Origin: Echinarachnius parma
Lineage: Eukaryota; Echinodermata; Echinoidea; Clypeasteroida; Echinarachniidae
NCBI GenBank assembly: GCA_037951105.1
Contig: JBAMJV010005497.1
Span: forward strand, 62,001-126,000
DNA: 64,000 bases
Reading direction: 5' to 3'
In this document: piece after piece, positions 36,410-47,046 of the stretch
Position numbering within the stretch: the first letter of the stretch is position 1
How the letters are laid out: every line of letters starts with the position of its first letter
Made by a program: the position numbers and the translations under genes
Notes under the pieces: generated by a model
What the model saw: only the letters and a program-made list of their open reading frames with translations
The model's database searches: none
What the model was told of the DNA's origin: nothing

Positions 36410-37035
36410 AGAGATTAGAAGATGGTTCACGAAATAGAGGGGAGGGGAGGAGGGAGGGGGTGAGGAAATCAACCAAAACTGGGCCGGAAGGTTGGAAGAT
36501 GAATTACTGTGGGAGTAGGAAGGGAAGAGACATACATGTACAGAGAGGAAAATGAAAACTCGACATATCAAAATAGAGAGGAACAGAGAGATAAGGAGAT
36601 GGTTCATCAAATCTGGAGGAGGGAGTGGGGGGGGGGGGGGGGGGGGGGGGTGGCTGACCAGAACTAGGCTGGTAGGCCGTAAGATGAATTGTGTTGGGGA
36701 GTAGTAAGAAAAGAGAGAGAGGGGATAGAGAGTGAGGGAGAGAATGGATAACAGAAAATGGGAAGGTGGTTCAGAGGAGGAAGTGATGTTCTTTCTGTAG
36801 AGGTTCAGAGAAAGAGAAGATAAGAAATAGAAAGATTGTGGAGGTGCATTATCTGCCACCCCAGACAAGATTAGAGAAGGGAATATAGAAAGAGGGAGTG
36901 TGTCTAGAGTGAAAGAAAGAGAGGAGGATCTGAGAGAAGCTGGAGAATCAAATGAAGGGTGAAGGGGGGAGGGGGCTTTATTGGCAGACCCAATCGTGTT
37001 GGACAGGAGGAAAGGAAAAATAGAGAGAATGGCAG
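36410..37035 (+). repeat. Purine-rich tract with 24-G run and repeated GATGGTTCA blocks
   Basis: A/G-dominated + strand, with a pure run of 24 G at 36627-36650. GAGAT(T/A)AG(A/G)AGATGGTTCA recurs near 36410 and 36587, and AGGAAGTGATG-type variants follow, so it is a degenerate duplication. The 263-codon open frame on - is low-complexity Ser/Pro/Leu and is not a gene. Confidence 0.8.
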
Positions 37036-37039
37036 TTGG

Positions 37040-37400
37040 AGGAGGCGCAATGCCATTTTCATTTTTGTGCGAACTTCTTTGAACCACGTCATTTCACTAC
37101 CATCAAAAGCATTCTTTACCTTGAAAAATGAGAGATGTGACTTGCATGTCATTGCGCACTGCATTAAAGCCAGGAATCGTCATCAACCAGAATCAACAAG
37201 ACAAGAGCATTAGATATATCCCTATGTAATCAAAGTTCCCAGCCGAAAAGACAGAAATAAAAGCCCCCAGGCTCTAACCTTGTGCAGCTATAACCGCCCT
37301 CAATTTTGACAGACTTTTGGAATTGACAGATTCGCCTGCTAATATAATAGCCCCAAAGACGAAGAGGCTAGCTAGGTTTTGTAGGAAGAAGAAGAAAAAC
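37040..37400. promoter_or_regulatory. Candidate conserved noncoding element
   Basis: Non-repetitive, moderately GC-rich, with structured-looking words: CCACGTCATTTCACTACC, CAATTTTGACAGACTTTTGG, GGAATTGACAGATTCGCC (paired TTGACAG, a TALE/Meis-like core), CTAATATAATAGCCCC. No repeats and no convincing frame. Inferred enhancer-like element in the putative first intron. Confidence 0.3.
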
Positions 37401-37999
37401 GTGAGCTGATTGAAGGGAGAAGTTGAGGGGGGAAAATCCATCATATAAAACTAAGAGGAAGGGGAGGTAAGGTAGAGAAAACAGTTACAGGGCCGCATTC
37501 GATGAAAGATATTCCATTACGAAATGTTGATCTAGCGCTTAGAGCCAGCCAACTGGTATGCGATGGGTCGAGCGATGGAGATGGATATGATGTGTGTGCA
37601 TGCACATGCGCCATTTTGGAAGTGGAATTGATGCACTACAGGGTCTTGCCTTGTCACTTGCTTCACCAAACCAAATCTAATGTTGACTTCTAGGAAAGAG
37701 TTGGGCAGTCAATCAAATGTAAAACACAGGTCCTTGTTTGTGAGCAGCGAACAACTCGGAACTCGTCAAAAAAGGGATGCTGTATTTGGCTTTAATTAAC
37801 TTGCTCTTTGTGTGCGGGGGCAAAAATGACTTGTGAGACCCCTCCTTAACAGGCTTGATGGTTGAATCAATATTTAGCAGCTCGTATCGCAAAAAAAAAA
37901 AAATTTGACCATGAAGTGGAGCCTCGGTTACCCATAACCTTGAACCCATACCAAAGCTCTCCATATTTGGGTCTGTACTTTAGTCCCGTCGGTTGTCAC

Positions 38000-38530
38000 C
38001 TCACATTTTATTAAGCTCCCTTATTTTGTATTTTAATGATTCTCTCCTTTTTCTTTCCCATTTTCACTTTTGTTCTTTTGAGATTCTTTTCCTTGTTTTC
38101 CCTTACCCCATTTTCCCCTTTCGCTCTTCTAAGATCGGTTCTCATATTTTTTTTTTGATAGTTTGCTATTGTGCAAGGTTCTTTGGAGGGAAAAAATAAG
38201 GAAGTTGATTTGATCGAAGCACACAAAGGAACGGGATGAAGCAAATCCTAAGCTTGTATGCTCAATATTGAGTTAACTTCTTTTCTTTGGGTCCATTGTT
38301 CGCAGAGTTTGCCCATCAATTCTCACCTGTGCTACTTTCCAGTCAGTTTAAAGTGCCCCTCCCCCGCTTTTCACCCTTTTAGTTTCTTTATTCTCTTCTT
38401 TAAAGTACAGTTAAGGGTAAGTTCAGTTCCTCATATTGTATCTCTCTCTCTGTTTTAATGTTGTTTCTTGTCTCGAAGTACAGTAAACAATATGTGTACT
38501 CCTTTTCTTTCTCTTTTCTAGATTCGGTTA
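38000..38530 (+). repeat. Pyrimidine-rich tract
   Basis: T- and C-rich + strand (TTCTCTCCTTTTTCTTTCCC and similar), producing spurious short frames. No gene. Confidence 0.6.
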
Positions 38531-40188
38531 GTGTGAGAATTAAAATCATAAATTCTATTAATATTATGACGAAATTTGAATCCATATTTTGTTGATATCA
38601 AAGATAAAGGAATGTAGATTGTTTGAATAACATAAAGTTAGAAAAACCCTCTTATGAATGTCAAATATTTGCTTTTTTAGTTCAATCAGTTAAGATTTTA
38701 TTCATTTAGCTATTCAGCAATGCTACAAATTTGTGTTTGTCATGTTGGCCCGATGAAGCAAGTAAGATCAAGACTTTTCAGTTTTTATGGCCCAAAGCCA
38801 GAACTTAGTATCTTGCAATTAATAACTACAAATTATTAACGATTCTATTCTATCGGGTTGTTCAGTTGGGCAAGTAAAATTTAGAATCAATGAAACGTTG
38901 GTGGCCCAAAACCCAATTTGAGTGGCCCAAGGCTAGCCGGGCCAGTGCTAATTTCAAGTCCTGAGTCAGTGTTAAAGTTAAGGACTTTATTCTGAAACAA
39001 TTAATAGTCATACATGTACAAATAAACTGGGCAGAAAAGTACATGTAGATCAACCAGACATGAGCACTATAAAGGTAGCCTGTTTCAGTCAATTTGCAAG
39101 TACAGGTAATCACATAACATCAAAATACATCTTAATGACCACAACGATGAATATAATTCATAGCTATGTTTGTAATGGGTCTAAAGTTTCCAATATTAAC
39201 TATTCATTAAAATAGGCCCAAAGGGTTCCAGGAAGATGTTTCGTGTCTCAAAGGACAAGGTTGAAGACTGATTGTGAACTTGTAATTTCAACGAAATATA
39301 TTAAATTGTTGTCTTTGATATAAAATAGGTTGATATAAATATTTGTATTTACAAATATTTGCATTGGAAAGTTATTAAGAACATTTAGCCATTTAAAGCA
39401 ATATATATATATTTTTTTAATATGTGTGATAAAAACTTTGATCTCATGTTCCTTCGTTGTAGTTGCTGAAATGTTATTCGGATATGATTTCTTGTTCTTT
39501 ATTACACCTATAAATTCAAGTGGTCAAGTTAATGGACATCATATATCGTAATAGGAGTAGCATTTGTATATAATTTCAAGACAAGGAATAATAGCTATGT
39601 TGTACAATTCCAAATGTGTGACATTCAATATCTAATGTAGGCATATCCATTTTAATGCTCAGCTCAGAAATCTTATGTTCTGCAGGTACTATATATCTCT
39701 GCGTTATTCATAAACGCATACTTGAGTGGCCTGATACACTTCTGCGAACACCCAGAACTTTGACCTACATGTAAAAACTTTCCAAAGAAGAGAAAAGGGA
39801 GGGGTGAAACTATAAATGCAATTCACTCTACCCCGGGGTAACACTGGGGGGAAATTTCCTGCGTCTCGGGTCCCAACCAAAACAGAACGGACAATGGCTT
39901 GTACAAATGAGTGATCAGAGGCACAACGCTGGCAGTCCCCGCACTGGGCTTGGGTTGTTCAAGAAGTTAGTATTACCAATGGTCATGGATTGACCGTAGT
40001 GGCCACAGAAAACAAATCTGCGTGAATGGACAGAAGAGAAAAGCCGGAGAAAAGGGGATCGTCGGTGGCAAAGCCAAGGGTTGGGGGGAAAGGGGGCAAT
40101 GTGGCCAATCCCTGCCCTGTGGAGAGACCTGTGCCCTCTATGCTACCCAACCTGTTCAGGACTGGTCCCAGAAGCGCTCCAGCGCTGA
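38531..40188. other. Intronic DNA, no gene seen
   Basis: AT-rich to 39720, then a less AT-rich unique patch at 39820-40180 that contains GAACGGACAATGGCTTGTAC. GGCCCAAAGCCAG / GGCCCAAGGCTAG phrases near 38790 and 38924 hint at an old duplication. Confidence 0.35.
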
Positions 40189-40393
40189 TCTATGGAGAAG
40201 ACATACAAAACAGAAAGTCACAAACGGATTAATGGAATTGAAGAAATACGCTTTTATGTTGGGTTTTTCACTGCCCCTGTTGCGTTGAATATCTATGGAG
40301 AAGACATACAAAACAGACAGTCACAAAAGGATTAATGAAATTGAAGAAATGCGTCTTTATGTTGGTTTTTCACTGCCCCTATTGCGTTGAATA
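40189..40393 (+). repeat. Two-copy tandem repeat, about 101 bp
   Basis: ATCTATGGAGAAGACATACA occurs at 40189 and 40290; both copies end TTTTTCACTGCCCCT(G/A)TTGCG. Confidence 0.9.
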
Positions 40394-40653
40394 TTGACAA
40401 CTCTGCGCACCCATCCCCTTCCCACCCCAAGCCATATAGGGGTGCTTCACAAAGATTCTATTAAAGTTGAACTCAATTCTATATCTCAAGTATACTCAAG
40501 TATAACATGATTTTAAAAAAGCATAGAATTGGATGAAAAATCATCTATATCTTCTCTTATGAAGGCGATATTCTTGATCTCAATATATGTGCACGTTTGC
40601 TTTGATGAATGAGCTTTATTCCAAGTTCAACTTCGACAAATCTTTGCGAGACA

Positions 40654-40677
40654 CCCCCCCCCCCCCCCCCCCCCCCC
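40654..40677. repeat. Pure C run (24 bases)
   Basis: Uninterrupted C run following GAGACA. The sequence before it (40441 on, GGTGCTTCACAAAGATTCTA) resembles an end of the 10951 foldback element. Confidence 0.9.
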
Positions 40678-40858
40678 GTATGACCCTGACTGTGCATGCC
40701 ACTGTATGGGGTAGAGAAAGGGAGATTCTAGGCTGTGATGGGGGGGTCGGTCACCCATTGTGCTTCCTGAATCCCCGTACCCCAAGGGAGGGGAGGAAAA
40801 TCATGGTCAGTTCACCCCCTCTAGGCCCTGGGGGCGTAAGCCATGTATAGATCTCACC

Positions 40859-40954
40859 TTAACCTATTCAGGACTGGTCCAATATACTTGAGCTAGGGTC
40901 TATGGGAAATAAGTATGTTATACTAAAGCAAAATCAATCAGTCCGGAATGGGTT
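40859..40954 (+). mobile_element. Ultra-short TTAACC elements (type A), two adjacent
   Basis: TTAACCTATTCAGGACTGG to GTCCGGAATGGG, here with the central motif in the opposite sense (GGTCTATGGGAAATAAG). A second unit follows at about 40979-41042 ending GTCCTGAATGGGTTAA. Confidence 0.5.
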
Positions 40955-41639
40955 GTTCCATTAGAGACAATCTGGTTTGCTGTAATACACATTCTCCATA
41001 GACCCCAGCACAGTACATCTTGGACACTGTCCTGAATGGGTTAATACTGTCCATTGACATAGCGTCCCTCCGTGACCCCTTCATTGAGAGAGATTTTTTT
41101 GTTGATAGCTCCTGAAAGTTAAAGAGATTTTGAGTATTGACACTTTGTCTAGATTAGATTATATCATTTGACAAAGTATTGCAGCGGCATACGAAATGTC
41201 ATGATCTTTTAGATTCCTAGTTTGACCATACATTGCGAGACAAACGAATATCACTAGCGATATTATTTTCGATACTATATCCGCAATGGATTATATATTT
41301 ACTATATTTGATTGACACTTTCGTTTTGAAGTTTTATGGTTTATTTGAATTTCATGGGAAAGTACCTTTAACTTTGATTGTCAAGTAAAGTATGGTTCAC
41401 CTCCAATCGTCCACATGTTTGTCTAATATTGATTAAAAATATTGCAGATGTTTTTCTATATTGGTGCCAGGGGTGGCCTGCCCCACGTATACATAACTGT
41501 ATATATGAGTCAGGCCTGTACAATTTTCAGAATTAATTTGGTTTGCAACAAATTTGCTGTTCATCAGAACTCCTTTATATGATTTTGTGTCAATATGGTG
41601 ATTTTATAAATTTGCCTTTAATGCAATATAATGTTCCAC

Positions 41640-44100
41640 ATTAGCTTGATGAACTGGTCCATTTCGTTATAGCATGTATACATTCTCTTACTTGTATAAA
41701 CCCCACCAGCCCAAGATTTTCTTAGACAATCTCAGGCGTAGTTGTCAGTGGGTAAATTATGCTGGTTAATTACCACTTTGTCCCACTGTGACCTCCTCAT
41801 TTTGAGAGTGTTTTCATCTCGCCTTATACCCCGTTTCCTTAACACATTGATCGAGGCTATTTTATTTGGTTAAAACATGTATGCATTAAATATACATTCT
41901 CCATATAGGCGCCAGGTCAAGAATTCCTAGGTAAATCTCGGGGTTCAGTTGTCGGTGGGTTAATGATGTCCGTTACCACTTTGTCCCTGCGTGACCCTAC
42001 CTATTGAGTGAGGGTGTTTTGATAGCTCCTGCCCCTCCAGCCCCATTCTTGCTCCTGACCATGCCCACCGGATTCAGGTTACTAAAATCAAGGAGTTACT
42101 ATAGTCAGCTACTAGTAACCCTGAGCTAAGATGGAGGAGGCAGCTTGAGGAAATTTTCAAAACATTGATTGAGGCTATATTATTTCCTTACTACGTGTAC
42201 GTATACAAGCACTTTCCCATATAGACACCAGGCTGGTCAAGAATTTCTAGGTAAATCTCGGGTTCAGTTGTCGGTGGGTTAATGATGTCCGGTACCACTT
42301 TGTCCCTGCGTGACCCTACCTATTGAGTGAGGGTGTTTTGATTGCTCCTGCCCCTCCAGCCCCATTCTTGCTCCTGACCATGCCCACCGGGTTCAGGTTA
42401 CTAAGATCAAGGAGTTACTATAGTCAGCTACTAGTACTGTATAAGCCAATATTTTCGCGTACAGATATTTTCGCGAATGAGAGGGTAATAGACATTTTCG
42501 CGCGTTGTTGATTTCGCGATCGGCATCTCACGCCGTTAGCAAAACAGCTCAAATGCAGCGCATTTATGACAAAAAATCATCTCCTTAAATACAGCAGATT
42601 CTTAAATCAATTACAGTTTTTGCATTTCTGACATGATTTCTACGGAAATATGATAACTTACTGTTCAGATTTACCTCGATTACGAAATTTCGGATGAAAA
42701 TAGGACAAAAACGGCGTCAGTGCCGATCGTTTTTCTTCATCACACTATGGCGAATTCGATAGTCAAAGTGCCGCTATTTTCTGCCCACTAGCGGCGCGGC
42801 ATTCATTTACAACACGCCGATTATCATTGTGCACGTGCAATCAAGCGATGACTCCAATACAATTCTATTTTCTATTCGTATTACGTAGTTCAACTTCATG
42901 CACAAGCGCAGCAGCGAAAACATGCATACAGTACGTGTATTACAGAGTGCAGTGCATGCAACAACCAGTGCGATGCGAATCGACCTGGCGCTGATTTTTC
43001 CTTGTTTTTGCGCGCATTTTTGCTTTTATGTTCTCAAATTCCTTGCAGTCACGTAAGTAGATGAAATAGATTAAGGTGAAGTTATAGTTTAGGTTAGATC
43101 TAAGTAATTTGAGCTTCGCCGCTGCTCTCCTTTTTTGCAGTAGCTACTAGACCGCTACTTGATGTCTGCCTGGGGATTAGCCGACCAAGCGCATGCGAGT
43201 GACCGCTGACAATTTTATACAAATGACTGGCAATATTTTGGCGTGTTGTTATTTTCGCGTCTGCACTGACTCGCGAAATTCGCGAAAATAAAACCCTCGC
43301 GAAATTAACAGCTTATACAGTAACCCTGAGCTAAGATGGAGGAGGCAGCTCTCGGAATTATATACTTCAAAACATTGATTGAGGCTTTATTGTTTCCTTA
43401 ATACGTGTACGTATACAAACCAAACACTCTCCCGTATAGACACCAGGCTGGTCAAGAATTTGTAGGTAAATCTCAGGTTCAGTTGTCAGTGGGTTAATGA
43501 TGTACGTTACCACTTTGTCCCTGCGTGACCCTACCTATTGAGTGAGGGTGTTTTGATTGGTCCTGCCCCTCCAGCCCCATTCTTGCTCCTGACCATCATG
43601 CCCACTGGATTGAGGTTACTAAGATCAAGGAGTTACTATAGTCAGCTAAGATGGAGGAGGCAGCTCTAGGAATTATATATACTTCAAAACATTGATTGAG
43701 GCTATATTATTTCCTTACTACGTGTACGTATACAAACACTCTCCCATATAGACAACAGGCTGGTCAAGAATTCCTAGGTAAATCTCTGGTTTAGTTGTCG
43801 GTTGTTTAAAAAGGTCCATTACCACGTCCCTGCGTGACCCTACCTATTGAGTGAGGGTGTTTTGATTGCTCCTGCCCCTCCAGCCCCATTCTTGCTCCTG
43901 ACCATCATGCCCACCGGATTCGGGTTACTAAGATCAAGGAGTTACTTATATAGTCAGCTACTAGTAACCCTGAGCTAAGATGGAGGAGGCAGCTCTAGGA
44001 ATTATATATACTTCAAAACATTGATTGAGGCTATATTATTTCCTTATTACACATGTACGTATACAAACACTATAGTCAGCTAGTAACTCTGAGCTAAGAT
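41640..44100 (+). repeat. Tandem array of about 320-bp units, interrupted by a transposon
   Basis: GAGGCTATATTATTTCC-type words occur at 41853, 42171, 43381, 43698 and 44027; after subtracting the 886-bp insertion event the spacings are 318, 324, 317 and 329 bp. Each unit also holds GGTGGGTTAATGATGTCC, CCCTACCTATTGAGTGAGGG and CTACTAGTAACCCTGAGC. The first unit is diverged and the last truncated. The unit itself contains a type A-like TTAACC element (ACATTCTCCATATAGGCGCC...GGTGGGTTAA). Confidence 0.9.
42437..43320. mobile_element. TA-target MITE with ACTGTATAAGC ends
   Basis: Terminal inverted repeats CTGTATAAGC / GCTTATACAG, flanked by TA at 42435-42436 and 43321-43322, with subterminal ATTTTCGCG words at both sides. 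Neighbouring array units (near 42110 and 43962) carry the uninterrupted site CTACTAGTAACCCTGAGC, so the insertion and its TA duplication are directly visible. The interior (about 42525-42960) matches, in reverse, the hAT-like element at 9878-10478. TA targets fit Tc1/mariner-type elements. Noncoding. Confidence 0.85.
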
Positions 44101-44442
44101 GTGAAAATCCTCAAAACTGAGTTGGAACTCTAGTGGTTCTCACATACCTCATTGAATTTGTATAAGTATTACCATTAGAAGCATGGAACACCTTCTCTTC
44201 CAATATAAAGATATGTATGATTGAAGTGTTCAGATTTATAATTATCTAGTGGATAATTAAACTGTGTATAACATCAGTACAATGAGTTGATAGCGAATAT
44301 CACTTTGCATTTTTGCTCTGTACTCTGTCATATGACACATCTTTAAGTGGACCTATCAGATTACAGGAATACACATTTTATCAACCATTTGCCAGTTTTT
44401 GCACGTATACAGTGTATGAACAAAGTTACTAGATCCCTTTAA
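44100..44442 (-). mobile_element. MITE of family 2, minus orientation
   Basis: Ends ACAAAGTTACTAGATCCCTTTAA-like at 44420-44442, the complement of the 14482 left end, and begins AAAATCCTCAAAACTGAG. 343 bp, noncoding. Confidence 0.75.
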
Positions 44443-44732
44443 CCCATACTGGATTAATCAGGCCAGGGTCTATAGTAGAGAATTCTTGCTGTACCAAAAT
44501 AAAATGTCTTCAGTTGTTAAACCAACAAGCGATTGTAATATTCCTCAACTAACATTGTGATTTTGTTCTCTTTTGTTGAAAACATTTCTATGAAGGGAGT
44601 TGTTAGCAATATAAGAGTGGACGTTTATTGTAAGAAGAACAAGGTTAGAATTCCAACGTGAAACATGTGAATTACATGTGTGCATGCTGTATTTTCCCCC
44701 TCTAGCTTCGACCTTTTGGAGGTGAAGTTGAT

Positions 44733-44752
44733 GGGGGGGGGGGGGGGGGGGG
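44733..44752. repeat. Pure G run (20 bases)
   Basis: Uninterrupted G run after GAAGTTGAT. Confidence 0.9.
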
Positions 44753-44769
44753 TTGCAAAAAAGAATGAA

Positions 44770-45010
44770 ATGACAATTTCATGCGTAAATGGAGGTGAAT
44801 AACGGGTTCACGTCGGATTTTATGTGCTGCTCTATTTGTACCGCAATCAGAGACGCTTATTGCTTACACAAACTTCTATTATGGAAACTCTTTGAGGCGG
44901 GATGTTATTTGTGACTGCAACAATGTCCTTTCGTGCGGAAAAGGTTGATGTGTCAACTTTACTAGTGCATGGTACATTTCATCGCGTAGCAGGATAGGGG
45001 GCCTTTGTGC
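44770..45010. promoter_or_regulatory. Candidate noncoding regulatory patch
   Basis: Non-repetitive, CpG-containing stretch about 2 kb upstream of the coding exon (GGAAACTCTTTGAGGCGGGA, TCCTTTCGTGCGG, CATCGCGTAGC). Inference from composition only. Confidence 0.25.
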
Positions 45011-45642
45011 CTGCTTTATCAATGTACTTTCCGAAATACGCTTATATTAACAAATTATGTACCCAGGAGGTGTTATCGCAGGGACTTTTAGTAGTTAAGT
45101 CCTTCAGGACTGGTTCTGGAAATACCCTGTCTGTAGTATTATATGGAGAATGTGTGTTATTGTCAATAGAAAATCAGCATAAAGTGATGACTATATTTGA
45201 CTGTACATAGCAGTGTTCATAAACAATCCTGCATTATATCCAGATTAAGTGGCAGGTTGTCACCATAGCCCTACTAGTAGTAGTTCACTGGTAAGCTTGA
45301 TGGTGGACAATACATTACGAATGCAGTAAAAACAGTTATTGTATTTAAATCAGAATCAGGCTAGGCATTACAGATATTCAGATATGAACAGTGAACACAA
45401 ACGTTTATGAAAATATCTTTATTCATTTGTGGAAATAGTTATATTAGGTAGGTAAGATATGCATATGGTATGATAACTATGATTTTTTCCTCTTTATAAA
45501 TGTCAATCTGAAGAATTAAAGACAGATTTAATCACAGGGTGGAATGGATGACCTCAATGTTTTGAAGGTTATTGAAAGTATAATGTCAAATGCAGAGTTT
45601 GAAATCACTTACATTTGAGCTGAAGCTCAAGATAACATTTTA
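45011..45642. other. Intronic DNA, no gene seen
   Basis: AT-rich; a diverged type A unit (AAGTCCTTCAGGACTGGTTC...) lies near 45096-45170. Confidence 0.4.
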
Positions 45643-46253
45643 TTAAAGGGAACCACCACCCAAAAATTATATTCTTATATATGAAATGTAATAGTTTATG
45701 AGTCCATTCCACCAAAAGGTTCAGACAAATATGTTTCCAGGCAAATCTTCTTTCGTATCCGACATCTACACAAGTCCAGAATGTTAGATATTTGGCCATG
45801 ACTTTGCACATCGAAGGGCCTTCTCATTTCTAATTCTTATATATGAAATGTAATAGTTTATGAGTCCATTCCACCAAAAGGTTCAGACAAATATGTTTCC
45901 AGGCAAATCTTCTTTCGTATCCGACATCTACACAAGTCCAGAATGTTAGATATTTGGCCATGACTTTGCACATCGAAGGGCCTTCTCATTTCCAGGCAAA
46001 TGATATTATAATTTAAAAACTCATGACCATACAAAAGTATGTGTTAATGGGTCTGTAGAAGAAGACTATCTATAATCTAGGACTGACTTTCTTCTGTGAT
46101 TCTATTGGCGCACTCGCACGCGTTAGTTAATGGCATTGTTTATGAATTACACAACCTTTTGCGTAGTATTGGACATCAAATCAATATCGAACAACGATAC
46201 CAAAACATATAAGCCTGTGTTGTTATTTGCGTTTGCGTGGTGGTACCTTTTAA
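45643..46253. mobile_element. TTAA-flanked MITE, TTAAAGGGAACCACCACC family (family 4)
   Basis: Ends TTAAAGGGAACCACCACCC and GTGGTGGTACCTTTTAA are inverted repeats, TTAA at both edges. It contains a virtually perfect internal tandem duplication of 162 bp (45671-45832 and 45833-45994). A partial relative is at 13440-13663. Confidence 0.8.
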
Positions 46254-46605
46254 GCCTAAATTTATGGTGCTAAGAGGTTATACATCTACTAGATCAGATT
46301 AGGCAGAACTCTCGTTTTATATAGATCTGCTAGGAGTTTTCCTTCCTTATGTTAAAAATAAAGGTTCATGCTCGTTTCTCTTCCAAATTAAATGAACCTA
46401 CATCCTTTCAAAACTGCTCGTTCCAATAAGATTATAATCAAAATGTTATCACAGCAAAAACAATTTTTTCTTTGTCCTCACAATAAAAATGTTCTGTTCT
46501 CTCTGTTGGTGCGTTTCCGTCATGGCTTTCACAATGACACGCAACCTTTGGCAATGTTCTGCAACTTCTACAAGGCTGAATAAGGCTGACTAACCAAAGA
46601 TGTCT
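46254..46605 (+). other. Intron sequence upstream of the coding exon
   Basis: AT-rich, no supported feature. Confidence 0.4.
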
Positions 46606-46998
46606 TACATTTCTCTGGACTAATTTTGCATATTTACCCTCCTCTCTTCACAACTAGTTATCCTTTGCAGGATTTGTGTCCGACACCTGTCCTATATCTA
46701 AGAGTGGGATTTATGCAAATATATTTTGTTTTGTTTTTCTCAAAATTAAACTCACATCAAAACATATTTCCAATGATTCAAAGACTACTTTTGTAAATAG
46801 CCCCTTTTCTCTCTTTACAGTGGTCATTCGGAGGAGGCTTATTGGAGACTCATGGTCAGCATTTCAACATGTCAAAGCGGTAGGGACAAATATCATCGTC
46901 TCACAAATAGAAGTTAATCACAGCAACAAACATTTGTTTTCTTTTGTCTCGATCAGAAGCTAATTTTGTAAATTTCCCCTCTTCTCTTCTCTTTGCAG
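46606..46998 (+). repeat. Three tandem copies of the coding-exon 3' splice region
   Basis: Three blocks of the form CTAATTTTG(T/C)AAATT...CCCTC/TTCTCTT...CAG end at acceptors 46670, 46820 and 46998 (spacings 150 and 178 bp). The third leads into the coding exon. The first has an extra CACAACTAGTTATCC between its pyrimidine tract and TTTGCAG. The second copy extends through exon sequence to a start codon. Confidence 0.75.
46821..46890 (+). pseudogene. Degenerate duplicate of the coding-exon start (MSKR then stop)
   Basis: After the acceptor TCTCTTTACAG the sequence TGGTCATTCGGAGGAGGCTT parallels the real exon start TGGGCATTCGTAGAAGGAGC. It then reaches ATGTCAAAGCGGTAG (46869-46883), encoding M-S-K-R-stop, where the real exon has ATGTCTAAGCGTCAAGG. 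It is therefore a broken duplicate of the first coding codons. If its acceptor is used, it would add a four-codon upstream frame to the mRNA whose peptide copies the first four residues of the protein. Confidence 0.7.
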
Positions 46999-47046
46999 TG
47001 GGCATTCGTAGAAGGAGCTAGGTGCGTGTGATACTCACTCACCATC
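46999..47046 (+). other. 5' untranslated part of the coding exon
   Basis: 48 nt between the acceptor CTTCTCTTTGCAG (ending 46998) and the ATG at 47047. It contains TGA in the reading frame region upstream of the ATG (GTGTGATACTC), supporting the chosen start. The context ATCATGT is acceptable for initiation. Confidence 0.65.

Noticed and set aside
36296-37087. 263-codon open frame on the minus strand
   Set aside because: It is the reverse of a purine-rich tract including a 24-G run; the product is low-complexity Ser/Pro/Leu/Phe with no domain.
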